Shown here: in pieces, positions 28,582 through 36,260 of the stretch
Numbering within the stretch: the stretch's first letter is position 1
Layout: each line of letters opens with the position of its first letter
NCBI RefSeq assembly: GCF_000723405.1
Contig: NZ_CCAE010000034.1
Coordinates: forward strand, 1-50,843
DNA length: 50,843 bases
Source: Hydrogenophaga intermedia
Lineage (GTDB): Bacteria; Pseudomonadota; Gammaproteobacteria; Burkholderiales; Burkholderiaceae_C
Direction of reading: 5' to 3'
The notes under the pieces: model-generated
Seen by the model: the letters and a program-made list of their open reading frames with translations, nothing else
The model's database searches: none
Told to the model about the DNA's origin: nothing
Translations under genes and position numbers: made by a program

Positions 28582-28722
28582 TCGTGGCCTCCCACCCGCC
28601 GCCATCGTGCGGGCCATGACGGGGCCGATCCCCGGAGCGGCCACTCTAGCCGCCGATGGCGTGCCATGCAAATCGCGAGCACCGCCGCCGGGTCCCGGGG
28701 TGGCGCGGGCGGCCAGTGTGCC

Positions 28723-31275
28723 TCAGGCCGCGTGCGCCGCGGGCGCGGGTGCCACGGCCTGCTCGCCCAGGTAGGCCGCCGCCAGCGCCCCGTCGGCCGC
28801 GATCTCGGCCGCCGTGCCCTGGGCCACGATGCGCCCGCCCTCCATCACGTAGGCGCGGTCGGCCAGCGCCAGCGCCAGACCGGCCATCTGGTCTACCAGC
28901 AACAGGGTCAGGCCTTCGCGGCGCAGCCGGTCCAGCGCGGCGAAGAGTTCGGCGATCACCTTGGGTGCCAGGCCCAGCGAAGGCTCGTCCAGCAGCAGCA
29001 CTTGCGGGCGCGACATCAGGGCGCGGGCGATGGCGAGCATCTGCTGCTCCCCGCCCGACAGCAGGCCGGCGCGCTGGTGCAGCCGCTCGCGCAGGCGCGG
29101 GAAGCGCTCGAGCTGCTCCTCGACGCGCGCCTCGCGGTCCTCGGGCCGCAGGAAGGCGCCGAGGCGGATGTTGTCGAGCACGCTCAGTTCGGGGAATACC
29201 TGGCGGCCCTCGGGCACCAGCACCACGCCGCGCGCCACCACCTGCTCGGCGCCCAGCCCGTGCAGGGCCACGCCGTCCAGGTGAATGCCGCCACGCACGG
29301 GCCGGTGCAGGCCCGCAATGGCTTTCATGAGCGTGGACTTGCCGGCCCCGTTGGCGCCCAGCAGGGCCACGGCCTCGCCACGGCGCACGCGCAGGTCGAT
29401 GCCGTGCAACACGGGCTCGGCGCCGTGGCCGGCGACCAGGGCGCCGACGCCAAGGGCTTCCTCGCTGTTCACTGGCACCCGTGCCTTCGTTGCATCGCCA
29501 GCGTCGAGGCCTTCTCCCAGGTAAGCGGCCTGCACGGCGGGGTCGGCCTGCACCTCGGCCGGCGTCCCGCTGGCCAGGCGTTCGCCCGCGTCCAGCACCA
29601 CCACGTGGTCGCTGATGCCCATGACCAGGGCCATGTCGTGTTCCACCAGCAGCACGGCCACGCCCGCGTCGGCGATGCGGCGCAGCAGCGCGCCCAGTTG
29701 TTCCTTGTCCTCGCGCGACAGGCCGGCGGCGGGCTCGTCGAGCAGCAGCGCGTCCGGGTCGGTGGCGAGGGCGCGGGCCACTTCCACCAGGCGGCGATCG
29801 ACGTGCGGCAGGTCGGCCGCCTTCGCGTGCGGCGAGCCGGTGTAGCCGCAGAAGGCCAGCAGCTCGCGCGCGCGTGTCGTGTATTCGGGCGCCAGCCGGC
29901 GCGCCGCGCCCAGCAGCGGGCCGAGTCGCCCGCGCCCCATGGCCAGCACCACGTTGTCCAGCACGCTCAGCGAACCGAAGAGCTGCGAGGTCTGGTAGGT
30001 GCGCGCGACCCCGGCGCGGGCGATGCGCACCGCCGATTGGCCTGCGAGTTCGCGCGCGCCGAGCGCGAACGCACCAGCCGTGGGCAGGTAGAAACCGCCC
30101 AGCACATTGAGCGCGGTGGACTTGCCCGCGCCGTTCGGGCCGATCAGGCTGGTCACGCGGCCGGCCTCGGCGCGCAGGCTCAGATCGCCCACCGCGCGCA
30201 CGCCGCCGAACTGCATGGTGATGCCGCGCGCCTGGAGGCCGGCGCGTTCGCGCGCGTGCAGGCCCAGCGCGGCCTCGCCGCACCCGGCCGGCGGGGGGGC
30301 CAGCGGCCACAGGCGCTCGCGCAGGCGCCGCAGCCCGCCGGTCACGCCGTCGGGCGCGGCCCACAGCACCACCAGCAGCAGCGCGCCGAAGAACAACAGG
30401 CGGTACTCTTCCAGGCCCGACAGCAGCTCCGGCAGCAGGCCCACCACCACCGCGCCCACCAGCGGCCCGGCCACGGAGCCCGCGCCGCCCAGCATCACCA
30501 CCAGCACGAACAGGATGGACTGCAGGAAGCCGAAGGTGTGCGGCGTGACGAAGCCCGACAGCGGCGCGAACAGCGCGCCCGCGGCGGCGGCCAGCGCGGC
30601 GGACACGGCGAAGGCCACCGTCTTGATGAAGAGCGGGTTCAGGCCGATCGATTCGGCGGCGGTCTCGGCGTCGCGCACCGCGCGCAGGCCCGCGCCCCAG
30701 GTGCCGCGTGAGAGCCAGGCGTAGCCCGCGAGCGCCACGCCCAGGGTGGCGATCGCCAGCAGCGCGACCGCGCGCTCGCCCTGCGCGAAACCCAGCGAGG
30801 GCGCGGCCAGGCCCATGATGCCGTTCTGCCCGCCCGTGAGCGCGCCGGCCTCGACGATGCCGTGCTCCACGATGAAACCGAAGGCGATGGTGATCATCGC
30901 CAGGTAGGGGCCCTTCACGCGCAATGCGGGCAGCGCCAGCAGCGCGCCCGCCAGGCCGCCGAGCAGCGCGGCCACGGGCCAGGCGGCCCACAGGCTCCAG
31001 CCCGCCTTCGTGGTGAGGATGGCCACCGTGTAGGCGCCGATGGCGTAGAAGCCCACATGGCCGAAAGACACCTGGCCCGACAGGCCCAGCAGCACGTTCA
31101 GGCCGATGCCCACGATGGCCAGCAGGGCCACGTTGGCGAGCACGAAGACCCAGTAGCCGTTGACGGTGAGCGCGAGCACTGCGCCGACGGCCAGCAGCGC
31201 CAGCACGGCCGCGATCTGCGCGGGCGTGCCCAGGCCCAGCGGGCGGGGCGTGGTGCGGGAGGTCACACGGCTCAT
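28723..31275 (-). CDS. LivM-LivG-LivF triple fusion: ABC permease plus two ATPases
   Basis: This single uninterrupted 850-residue ORF joins three usually separate subunits of a branched-chain-amino-acid-type importer. Residues about 1-325 are a LivM permease (GLNVLLGLSGQVSFGHVGFY; ALRVKGPYLAMITIAFGFI). Residues about 345-590 are LivG, with Walker A GPNGAGKS, Walker B LLLDEPAAGLS, and switch His in LLVEHDMAL. Residues about 603-850 are LivF, with Walker A GANGAGKST, signature LSGGEQQ and Walker B LLLDEPSLGLA. In the LivG part the signature region reads LPHVDRRLVE, without SGG. In LivF the switch region reads LLVDQM rather than LLVEQ. The ATG overlaps the livH stop as ATGA. No internal start has a good ribosome-binding site. 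The substrate could be an amide or ureide as easily as an amino acid. Confidence 0.94.
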   Translation of the reverse strand: MSRVTSRTTPRPLGLGTPAQIAAVLALLAVGAVLALTVNGYWVFVLANVALLAIVGIGLNVLLGLSGQVSFGHVGFYAIGAYTVAILTTKAGWSLWAAWPVAALLGGLAGALLALPALRVKGPYLAMITIAFGFIVEHGIVEAGALTGGQNGIMGLAAPSLGFAQGERAVALLAIATLGVALAGYAWLSRGTWGAGLRAVRDAETAAESIGLNPLFIKTVAFAVSAALAAAAGALFAPLSGFVTPHTFGFLQSILFVLVVMLGGAGSVAGPLVGAVVVGLLPELLSGLEEYRLLFFGALLLVVLWAAPDGVTGGLRRLRERLWPLAPPPAGCGEAALGLHARERAGLQARGITMQFGGVRAVGDLSLRAEAGRVTSLIGPNGAGKSTALNVLGGFYLPTAGAFALGARELAGQSAVRIARAGVARTYQTSQLFGSLSVLDNVVLAMGRGRLGPLLGAARRLAPEYTTRARELLAFCGYTGSPHAKAADLPHVDRRLVEVARALATDPDALLLDEPAAGLSREDKEQLGALLRRIADAGVAVLLVEHDMALVMGISDHVVVLDAGERLASGTPAEVQADPAVQAAYLGEGLDAGDATKARVPVNSEEALGVGALVAGHGAEPVLHGIDLRVRRGEAVALLGANGAGKSTLMKAIAGLHRPVRGGIHLDGVALHGLGAEQVVARGVVLVPEGRQVFPELSVLDNIRLGAFLRPEDREARVEEQLERFPRLRERLHQRAGLLSGGEQQMLAIARALMSRPQVLLLDEPSLGLAPKVIAELFAALDRLRREGLTLLLVDQMAGLALALADRAYVMEGGRIVAQGTAAEIAADGALAAAYLGEQAVAPAPAAHAA

Positions 31276-32150
31276 ACCTTCTTCACCTCCGCGCGGCCGA
31301 ACAGGCCGTTGGGGCGCCAGGCCAGCGCCGCGATGACCAGCGCGAAGGTGAGGATCTGCGTGTAGCCCGAGCCCAGGGTGGCGGTGATGGTGGCCTCGGC
31401 CAGGCCGAACAGCAGGCCCGCGATCATGACGCCCCAGGCGCTGGTGATGCCGCCCAGGATGGCGACCGCGAAGGCCTTCAGGCCGAACAGCGTGCCCATG
31501 TCGGCCGCCACGTTGAACAGCGGCGCGATCAGCACGCCCGCGATGCCCGCGAACAGCGCCGACAGCGCGAAGGCCAGGGCCACCGCGCGCCGGATGGGAA
31601 TGCCCATGAGCCGCGCCGCCGCGCGGTTCTGCACCACCGCCAGCAGGGCCGTGCCCCAGCGCGTGCGCCGCGACAGCGTGTGCAGCAGTGCGGCCAGCGC
31701 CAGGCCCACCACCGGGATGAGCAACTGCAGCGGGTACACGCCCAGGCCCAGGCCACCGATTTCCAGCGGCGACTGCGCCAGCGGCGAGGGCAGGCTGCGT
31801 GGCTCCTTGCCGTAGGTGAACATCACCAGGTTGTCGAGCACGATGCCCAGGGCCACGGTGGCCATGAGCCAGGCGTCGGAGCCGCGGTTCACGAACGGCC
31901 GCACGGCCAGCCACTCGACCAGCAGGCCATAGAGCGCGCACAGCGCCAGCGCCAGCGCGATGGCCGCCCACAGCGGCCAGCCGAAGGTCTGCGCGAAGCT
32001 GAAGGTGAGCACCGCGCCCAGCATCATCGAGCTGCCCTGGGCGAAGTTGACCGTACCGCTGACGGCGTAGGTCACGTAGAAGCCCAGGGCCATCAGGCCG
32101 TACATGCTGCCCAGCCCGAGGCCGCTGATCAGCGCGGAGATCACCAACAT
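31272..32150 (-). CDS. branched-chain amino acid-type ABC permease, LivH family
   Basis: This inner-membrane permease of 292 residues has eight or so hydrophobic helices. LivH motifs are present: GLGLGSMYGLMALGFYVTYA at the N-terminus, TVNFAQGSSMMLGAV, the coupling loop AVVQNRAAARLMGIPIRRAV, and AVAILGGITSAWGVMIAGLL. It forms a heterodimer with the permease part of the fused protein encoded directly downstream (ATGA overlap). The binding-protein gene lies 105 bp upstream, across a GC-rich repeat that may attenuate transcription into the membrane-component genes. Confidence 0.95.
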   Translation of the reverse strand: MLVISALISGLGLGSMYGLMALGFYVTYAVSGTVNFAQGSSMMLGAVLTFSFAQTFGWPLWAAIALALALCALYGLLVEWLAVRPFVNRGSDAWLMATVALGIVLDNLVMFTYGKEPRSLPSPLAQSPLEIGGLGLGVYPLQLLIPVVGLALAALLHTLSRRTRWGTALLAVVQNRAAARLMGIPIRRAVALAFALSALFAGIAGVLIAPLFNVAADMGTLFGLKAFAVAILGGITSAWGVMIAGLLFGLAEATITATLGSGYTQILTFALVIAALAWRPNGLFGRAEVKKV

Positions 32151-32180
32151 ACGAAGTTCCTTGGTTCTTCAGTGGACGAC

Positions 32181-32256
32181 CCGCCGCCGGGCCGCCCCAA
32201 GGCGGGTCAGCCCCCTCGGGGGGCAGCGACCCGCGCAGCGGCGGAGCGTGGGGGCT
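32181..32256. repeat. GC-rich intergenic hairpin repeat
   Basis: The gap between the binding-protein and livH genes holds a GC-rich element. The hairpin GCCCCC-TCG-GGGGGC (32210-32224) can compete with a second pairing of AGCCCCC (32209-32215) with GGGGGCT (32250-32256), around CAGCGACCCGCGCAGCGGCG. This style of element is common between genes in comamonads; that is recollection, not a search. Within the operon it could act as a partial terminator or mRNA stabiliser, favouring binding protein over permease. Confidence 0.55.
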
Positions 32257-33452
32257 CAGTTCGTGGTCATGCCCACGGGCACGATGCGGTTGTCGATGAA
32301 CTGGGCCCACACATAGTCGCTGCTCAGAACGGCGTCGTGCTGCGCCGCGCTGAAGGGCTTGTCGTAGGTCTTGATGAGGCCTTCGTACTTGCCGATCTTG
32401 TAGAAGCCCTGGCGCACCGCGTCGCCGTCGGTGGAGCCGGCCGCCGCGATGGCCAGCGCCGCCAGGTGCGTGCCGTCGTAGGCGTTGGCCACGCCCACGG
32501 CGGGTGTGATGTCGGCCGGGCCCTTCACGTTCGGGTACTTGGCCACCATGGCCTTGATGACCCGTTCGCCCACCGGCGATTGCTTGCCGAAGAAGCTGTA
32601 GGTCTGCACGAAGTGCACGTCCTTGCCGCTGGGCCCCGCGAGTTCCGTGAAGCGCCCGCCCGCCGGTCCCCAGTGCGAGACCACGGGCACCTTCCAGCCC
32701 ATGCGGTCGAGCGACTTGACCACCTGCGCGGAGGGGCCCACGTTGCCCACCATGAACAGCACGTCCGCGCCATTGGCTTTCAGGCGCGTGAGCTGCGGCA
32801 CCATGTCCACGTCGTTGGCCTCGAACTTCTCGATGCCGGCGGGCGTGACGTTCTTCGCCGCCATCGCGGCCGCCAGGCCTTTCTGGTTGCTCTCGCCCCA
32901 GGGGTTGTTCACCAGGATCAGGCCGGGCTTCTTGGCGCCGAAGTTCTTCTGCGCGTAGGCGAGCATGCCCTCGTCGACGATCTCGTCCACCGCCGAGACG
33001 CGGAAGGCGAAGTTGGGGTTGGCGCCGTTTTTCGTGATGCCCGTGCCCGCCGCCCAGGGACCCATGAAGGGCACCTTCTCCTGGTTCATCAGCGGCACGA
33101 TGGCCATGGACACCGGCGTGTCCAGCCCGCCGAAGACCACCGCCACCTTCTCGCGGTAGATGAGCTCGCGCGCGGCCACCACGCCCTTGGCGGGGTTGGC
33201 CTCGTCGTCGCGGCGCACCAGTTCCACCGGGCGGCCCAGCACGCCGCCCTTGGCGTTGATCTCGTCGATGGCGATCTGCATGCCGCGCGTGATGGCTTCG
33301 CCGGCCAGGGCCGACTGGCCCGACAGCGCGGTGACCAGCCCGAACTTGATGGGCTCGGCGGCGAGAGCCGTGCCGCCGAAGGAAGCCGCGGCGAGGGCGG
33401 CCGCGGCGGCCAGCGCGCCGCGCCGGGTGGGGGCGAAGGAGAAGAGGGACAT
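32256..33452 (-). CDS. branched-chain amino acid-type ABC substrate-binding protein, LivK/LivJ family
   Basis: This type I periplasmic binding protein has 398 residues. The N-terminus has a twin-Arg TRRGALA stretch, a long Ala-rich hydrophobic region and cleavage near ALAAEP. Family features are FGLVTALSGQSALAGEAITR, GGVLGRPVELVRRDDEANPA, VVFGGLDTPVSMAIVPLMNQ, and ADVLFMVGNVGPSAQ in the second lobe. This family binds amino acids but also amides, urea and aromatic acids. It is the first gene of the importer operon and faces the NTF2-deacetylase-amidase operon across a 239-bp promoter region with a large inverted repeat, which suggests shared regulation and a substrate those hydrolases degrade. 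Confidence 0.93.
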   Translation of the reverse strand: MSLFSFAPTRRGALAAAAALAAASFGGTALAAEPIKFGLVTALSGQSALAGEAITRGMQIAIDEINAKGGVLGRPVELVRRDDEANPAKGVVAARELIYREKVAVVFGGLDTPVSMAIVPLMNQEKVPFMGPWAAGTGITKNGANPNFAFRVSAVDEIVDEGMLAYAQKNFGAKKPGLILVNNPWGESNQKGLAAAMAAKNVTPAGIEKFEANDVDMVPQLTRLKANGADVLFMVGNVGPSAQVVKSLDRMGWKVPVVSHWGPAGGRFTELAGPSGKDVHFVQTYSFFGKQSPVGERVIKAMVAKYPNVKGPADITPAVGVANAYDGTHLAALAIAAAGSTDGDAVRQGFYKIGKYEGLIKTYDKPFSAAQHDAVLSSDYVWAQFIDNRIVPVGMTTN

Positions 33453-33508
33453 GGCAGGACTCCTGGAAAGGGTGGACGGGGACGGTGAGGAAAGCGCAGC
33501 GCCCCGGT

Positions 33509-33598
33509 CGCAAGTCCTGTGCCAGTGTTCTCAATCCTTGGTTTGTCGTGTGCTCATTCCTTTGATTGGATTGTTGACAATCTGGCACACGACTTGCG
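33509..33598. promoter_or_regulatory. divergent-promoter inverted repeat (17-bp arms) with inner palindrome
   Basis: CGCAAGTCCTGTGCCAG (33509-33525) reappears on the other strand at 33582-33598 with one mismatch, the centres 73 bp apart. An inner perfect palindrome GATTGT-TG-ACAATC (33569-33582) abuts the right arm and contains a -35-like TTGACA (33574-33579). The sequence after each arm is also similar (CAATCC in both). This looks like two oppositely oriented binding sites controlling the importer (minus strand) and the hydrolase operon (plus strand). The GntR protein at 36261 is the leading candidate. Confidence 0.6.
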
Positions 33599-33691
33599 AA
33601 CACACCGATAGCGTGCCGGTGCGGATCCGTGTCGGTGCGAAACGCCCCAGGCCGGTGCGCCGCGCCGGCCAAGATTTCGTGGAGCCGCCCC

Positions 33692-34123
33692 ATGCCAGAC
33701 ACCGCTGTCCCCACAGCCCCCCTCACGCCCGCGCAGGTCGTCGACGAGTACCTGCGCATCCTGATGATTCCCGACCCCGCCGGTGCGCGCCGCTTCGTCG
33801 CGCCGGGCCTGCGCATCCGCTTCACCGGCCACCGCGAGATGGCCGACCCCGCCGAGTGCGCGGCCTTCAACGCGGGCCGCTACCGCTGGGTGAAGAAGCG
33901 CATCGAGCGCACCGAGACCGTGGCCGGCGGCAGCGCGGTCGAGACCGTGGTCTACAGCCTGGGCACGCTGCACGGCGAATGGCCCGACGGCACGCCCTTC
34001 GAGGACAACCGCTACGTGGACCGCTACGTCGTCAGCCACGGCCTCATCACCGACATGCAGGTGTGGAACGACAGCGCCGAGTGGCTGCTGGAGCCCTCGC
34101 TGAACCGGAGGCCCGTGACGTGA
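33692..34123 (+). CDS. NTF2/SnoaL-like small protein
   Basis: This protein of 143 residues has the alpha-plus-beta barrel pattern of the SnoaL/NTF2 superfamily: a helical start (LTPAQVVDEYLRILM), then strands with LRIRFTGHREM, ETVVYSLGTLHGEW, and RYVDRYVVSHGLITDMQVWN. Such proteins serve as isomerases, hydrolases or binding proteins, so function is not predictable. Conserved polar residues in the pocket are not certain. The start ATG 33692 follows GGAG; the longer ORF form reads into the promoter. It is the first gene of the operon, and its TGA overlaps the GTG of the next gene. Confidence 0.8.
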   Translation: MPDTAVPTAPLTPAQVVDEYLRILMIPDPAGARRFVAPGLRIRFTGHREMADPAECAAFNAGRYRWVKKRIERTETVAGGSAVETVVYSLGTLHGEWPDGTPFEDNRYVDRYVVSHGLITDMQVWNDSAEWLLEPSLNRRPVT

Positions 34124-35043
34124 CGGCCCAGTACCTCGGCCCGTTGCCCGACCACGGCCGCTTCCCCTACCGGGCCATCACCCAGCGCCCGCACTACCGC
34201 TGGCCTAATGGCGCGGGCCTGGCGGTGTACATCGGCTTCAACATCGAGCACTTCGCCTTCGGTGAAGGCCTGGGCGCCAACATCGGCCCGGCCTCGCCGC
34301 AGCCCGACGTGCTCAACTTTAGTTGGCGCGAGTACGGCAACCGCGTGGGCGCCTGGCGCTGCCTGGAGCTGTTCGACAGCCTGGCCCTGCCCACGGCCGC
34401 GCTCATCAACACCGCGCTGTACACGCACTGCCCGGAACTGGTGGCCGCCTTCGTGGCGCGCGGCGACGAGCTGGTGGGCCACGGCCACAGCAACGCCGAG
34501 CGCCAGGCCGCGCTCGACGAGGCCGGCGAACGCGCGCTGCTGCAACACTGCCGCGAGCAGATGCGCCAGCACAGCGGCGTGGCGCCGCGTGGCTGGCTGT
34601 CGCCGTGGATCTCCGAGAGCCGGCTCACGCCCGACCTGCTCGCCGAGACCGGCTACGGATACACGCTCAACTGGTGCCACGACGACCAGCCCGTGCCGAT
34701 GCGCACGCGAAGCGGGCGCACGCTGTGGTCCGTGCCTTACCCGCAGGAGCTCAACGACATTCCCATGATCGTGGCGCGCCAGATGGACGGGAAGGACTTC
34801 GCGCAGATGGTCATCGACAACACCGACGAGATGCTCGAGCAGGCGCGCGCCCAGCCGCTGGTGATGGGCATCGCCCTGCACCCCTACCTGGTGGGCCAGC
34901 CCTACCGGCTGCGCCACCTGCGCCGCGCCCTGCAACACCTGGCCGCGGCGCGCGATCGGGGCGAGGTCTGGTTCACCACTCCCGGCGAGATCGTCCAACA
35001 CATGGCCACCCTGGCCGCGCACGAACCCAAGGCATTCGCATGA
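34120..35043 (+). CDS. polysaccharide-deacetylase-fold hydrolase (PuuE/imidase-like)
   Basis: This NodB-type (beta/alpha) barrel has 307 residues. The start is GTG 34120, with GGAGG eight bases before it and a GTGA overlap with the upstream stop. Motif 1 is unusual, IGFNIEHFAF (Glu43-His44) instead of the sugar deacetylase TFDD. Motif 2 is GHGHSN (His121, His123), motif 3 is RGWLSPW, and a late HPYL carries the general-acid His. This pattern is seen in the PuuE (metal-free allantoinase) and cyclic-imide-hydrolase side of the family, not chitin or peptidoglycan deacetylases. No signal peptide is present, so it acts in the cytoplasm. Beside an amidase, it probably opens a cyclic amide, ureide or imide. 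The substrate is inferred. Confidence 0.85.
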   Translation: MTAQYLGPLPDHGRFPYRAITQRPHYRWPNGAGLAVYIGFNIEHFAFGEGLGANIGPASPQPDVLNFSWREYGNRVGAWRCLELFDSLALPTAALINTALYTHCPELVAAFVARGDELVGHGHSNAERQAALDEAGERALLQHCREQMRQHSGVAPRGWLSPWISESRLTPDLLAETGYGYTLNWCHDDQPVPMRTRSGRTLWSVPYPQELNDIPMIVARQMDGKDFAQMVIDNTDEMLEQARAQPLVMGIALHPYLVGQPYRLRHLRRALQHLAAARDRGEVWFTTPGEIVQHMATLAAHEPKAFA

Positions 35044-36230
35044 CCCCCTTTCCACTTGAAGACAGCGTCGGTGCCTGGGTGCCGCACGGACGTTTCGTCA
35101 TCGAAGGCCAGCCGCACGGCCCGCTGAGCGGCCTGCGCTTCGCGGCCAAGGACGTGTTCCACGTCGCCGGCCATCCCACGGGCGCGGGCAACCCCACCTG
35201 GCTGGCCACGCACCCCGTGCCCACGGCGCACGCGCCCGTGGTCGAGCGCCTGTTGGGCGCGGGCGCCACGCTCATGGGCAAGGTGCTCACCGACGAACTG
35301 GCCTACAGCCTGCACGGCGACAACGCACACCTGGGCACGCCGCTCAATACGCGCTACCCCGAGCGCGTGCCTGGGGGCTCGTCCAGCGGCTCGGCCGCGG
35401 CCGTGGGCGCGCGCCTGGTGGACTTCGCGCTCGGTACCGACACCGGCGGCTCCACCCGCGTGCCCGCCAGCTACGGCGGCCTGTGGGGCCTGCGCACCAC
35501 GCACGGCCTGGTCAGCGCCGAGGGCCTGGTGCCGCTGCACCCGTCCTTCGACACCGTCACCTGGCTGGCCCACGCCTTCGACAGCTTCGAGCGCGTGGGT
35601 CGCGTGCTGCTGCCCGCCAGCGCCTGGTCACCGGGCCGGCTGCTGGTGCCGCAGGACGCCTGGGACCTGGCCGACCCGCTGTCCGCCGCGCCGCTGGCGC
35701 GCGTGCGCGACGCGCTGGCCGCACGCCTCGGTGCGGCGGCCGAGGTATCGCGCTGGGCCGGCGATCAGGCCCTGGCCGACTGGCGCCAGGTCTATGCCAC
35801 GGCCGGCGCGCACGAAGGCTGGCGCGTGCACGGCGAGTGGATCCGCGCCGCGCAGCCGGTGTTCGGCGAAGCCATCGCCGCGCGCTGGGTCGGCGCCAGC
35901 CGGGTGAGCGATGCACAGGCCCAGGCCGCGAACGCCGAATGGGCGCGCATCCGCGACGCCGTGCGAGGTCTGCTGGGCGAGGACGGCGTGGCCGTGCTGC
36001 CCTCGGCCGCCAGCCTGGCGCCGCGCCGTGACGCCGCGCCCGCCGAGGTGGATGCGGTGCGCCTGCGCACCATGGCCATCACCTGCATCGCCGGCCTGGC
36101 CGGGCTGCCGCAGGTGAGCCTGCCCGTGAACACGCCCGAGGGCGAGGTGGTGGGCGTCTCGTTGCTCGGTGCGCCCGGCAGCGACCTCGCCCTCATCCGC
36201 CTCGCGGGCGAGGTCCACGCCTCGCTCTGA
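35040..36230 (+). CDS. amidase, amidase-signature family
   Basis: This enzyme of 396 residues has the complete Ser-cisSer-Lys triad: Lys37 in RFAAKDVF, cis-Ser114 in PGGSSSGSAAAV, and nucleophile Ser138 in GTDTGGSTRVPA. It is shorter than the common 450-500 residues; the C-terminal half is compact, ending in IAGLAGLPQVSLPV and VVGVSLLG. It hydrolyses a linear amide to acid plus ammonia. The ATG overlaps the deacetylase-like gene's stop (ATGA), strong evidence that the two act together, possibly on the ring-opened half-amide. The GntR gene follows after 30 bp. The exact amide is unknown. Confidence 0.92.
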   Translation: MTPFPLEDSVGAWVPHGRFVIEGQPHGPLSGLRFAAKDVFHVAGHPTGAGNPTWLATHPVPTAHAPVVERLLGAGATLMGKVLTDELAYSLHGDNAHLGTPLNTRYPERVPGGSSSGSAAAVGARLVDFALGTDTGGSTRVPASYGGLWGLRTTHGLVSAEGLVPLHPSFDTVTWLAHAFDSFERVGRVLLPASAWSPGRLLVPQDAWDLADPLSAAPLARVRDALAARLGAAAEVSRWAGDQALADWRQVYATAGAHEGWRVHGEWIRAAQPVFGEAIAARWVGASRVSDAQAQAANAEWARIRDAVRGLLGEDGVAVLPSAASLAPRRDAAPAEVDAVRLRTMAITCIAGLAGLPQVSLPVNTPEGEVVGVSLLGAPGSDLALIRLAGEVHASL

Positions 36231-36260
36231 TCGCCGCCCATTTGGTGCAGACTGCGCGCC

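Noticed and set aside
28656..28667. ATGGC-GT-GCCAT palindrome in the promoter region of the PAS kinase
   Set aside because: Short, and the flanking -35/-10-like boxes (TTGCAT, TAGAGT) match poorly; no regulator gene is adjacent.
29400..30300. Possible frameshift artefact creating the LivM-LivG-LivF fusion
   Set aside because: All three domains are complete, in frame and joined by sensible linkers; a frameshift would normally truncate or garble one domain. It cannot be fully excluded without reads.
26665..30711. A 1348-codon open frame on the plus strand
   Set aside because: It runs antisense to the PAS kinase and the transporter fusion, is rich in His, Arg, Gln and Ala with no domain, and is typical of reverse-frame openness in GC-rich coding DNA.
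31276..33870. N-terminal extension of the transporter fusion frame through livH and the binding protein
   Set aside because: The frame is open by chance; the real LivH and LivK-like proteins are read in other frames and the fusion's ATG overlaps the livH stop.
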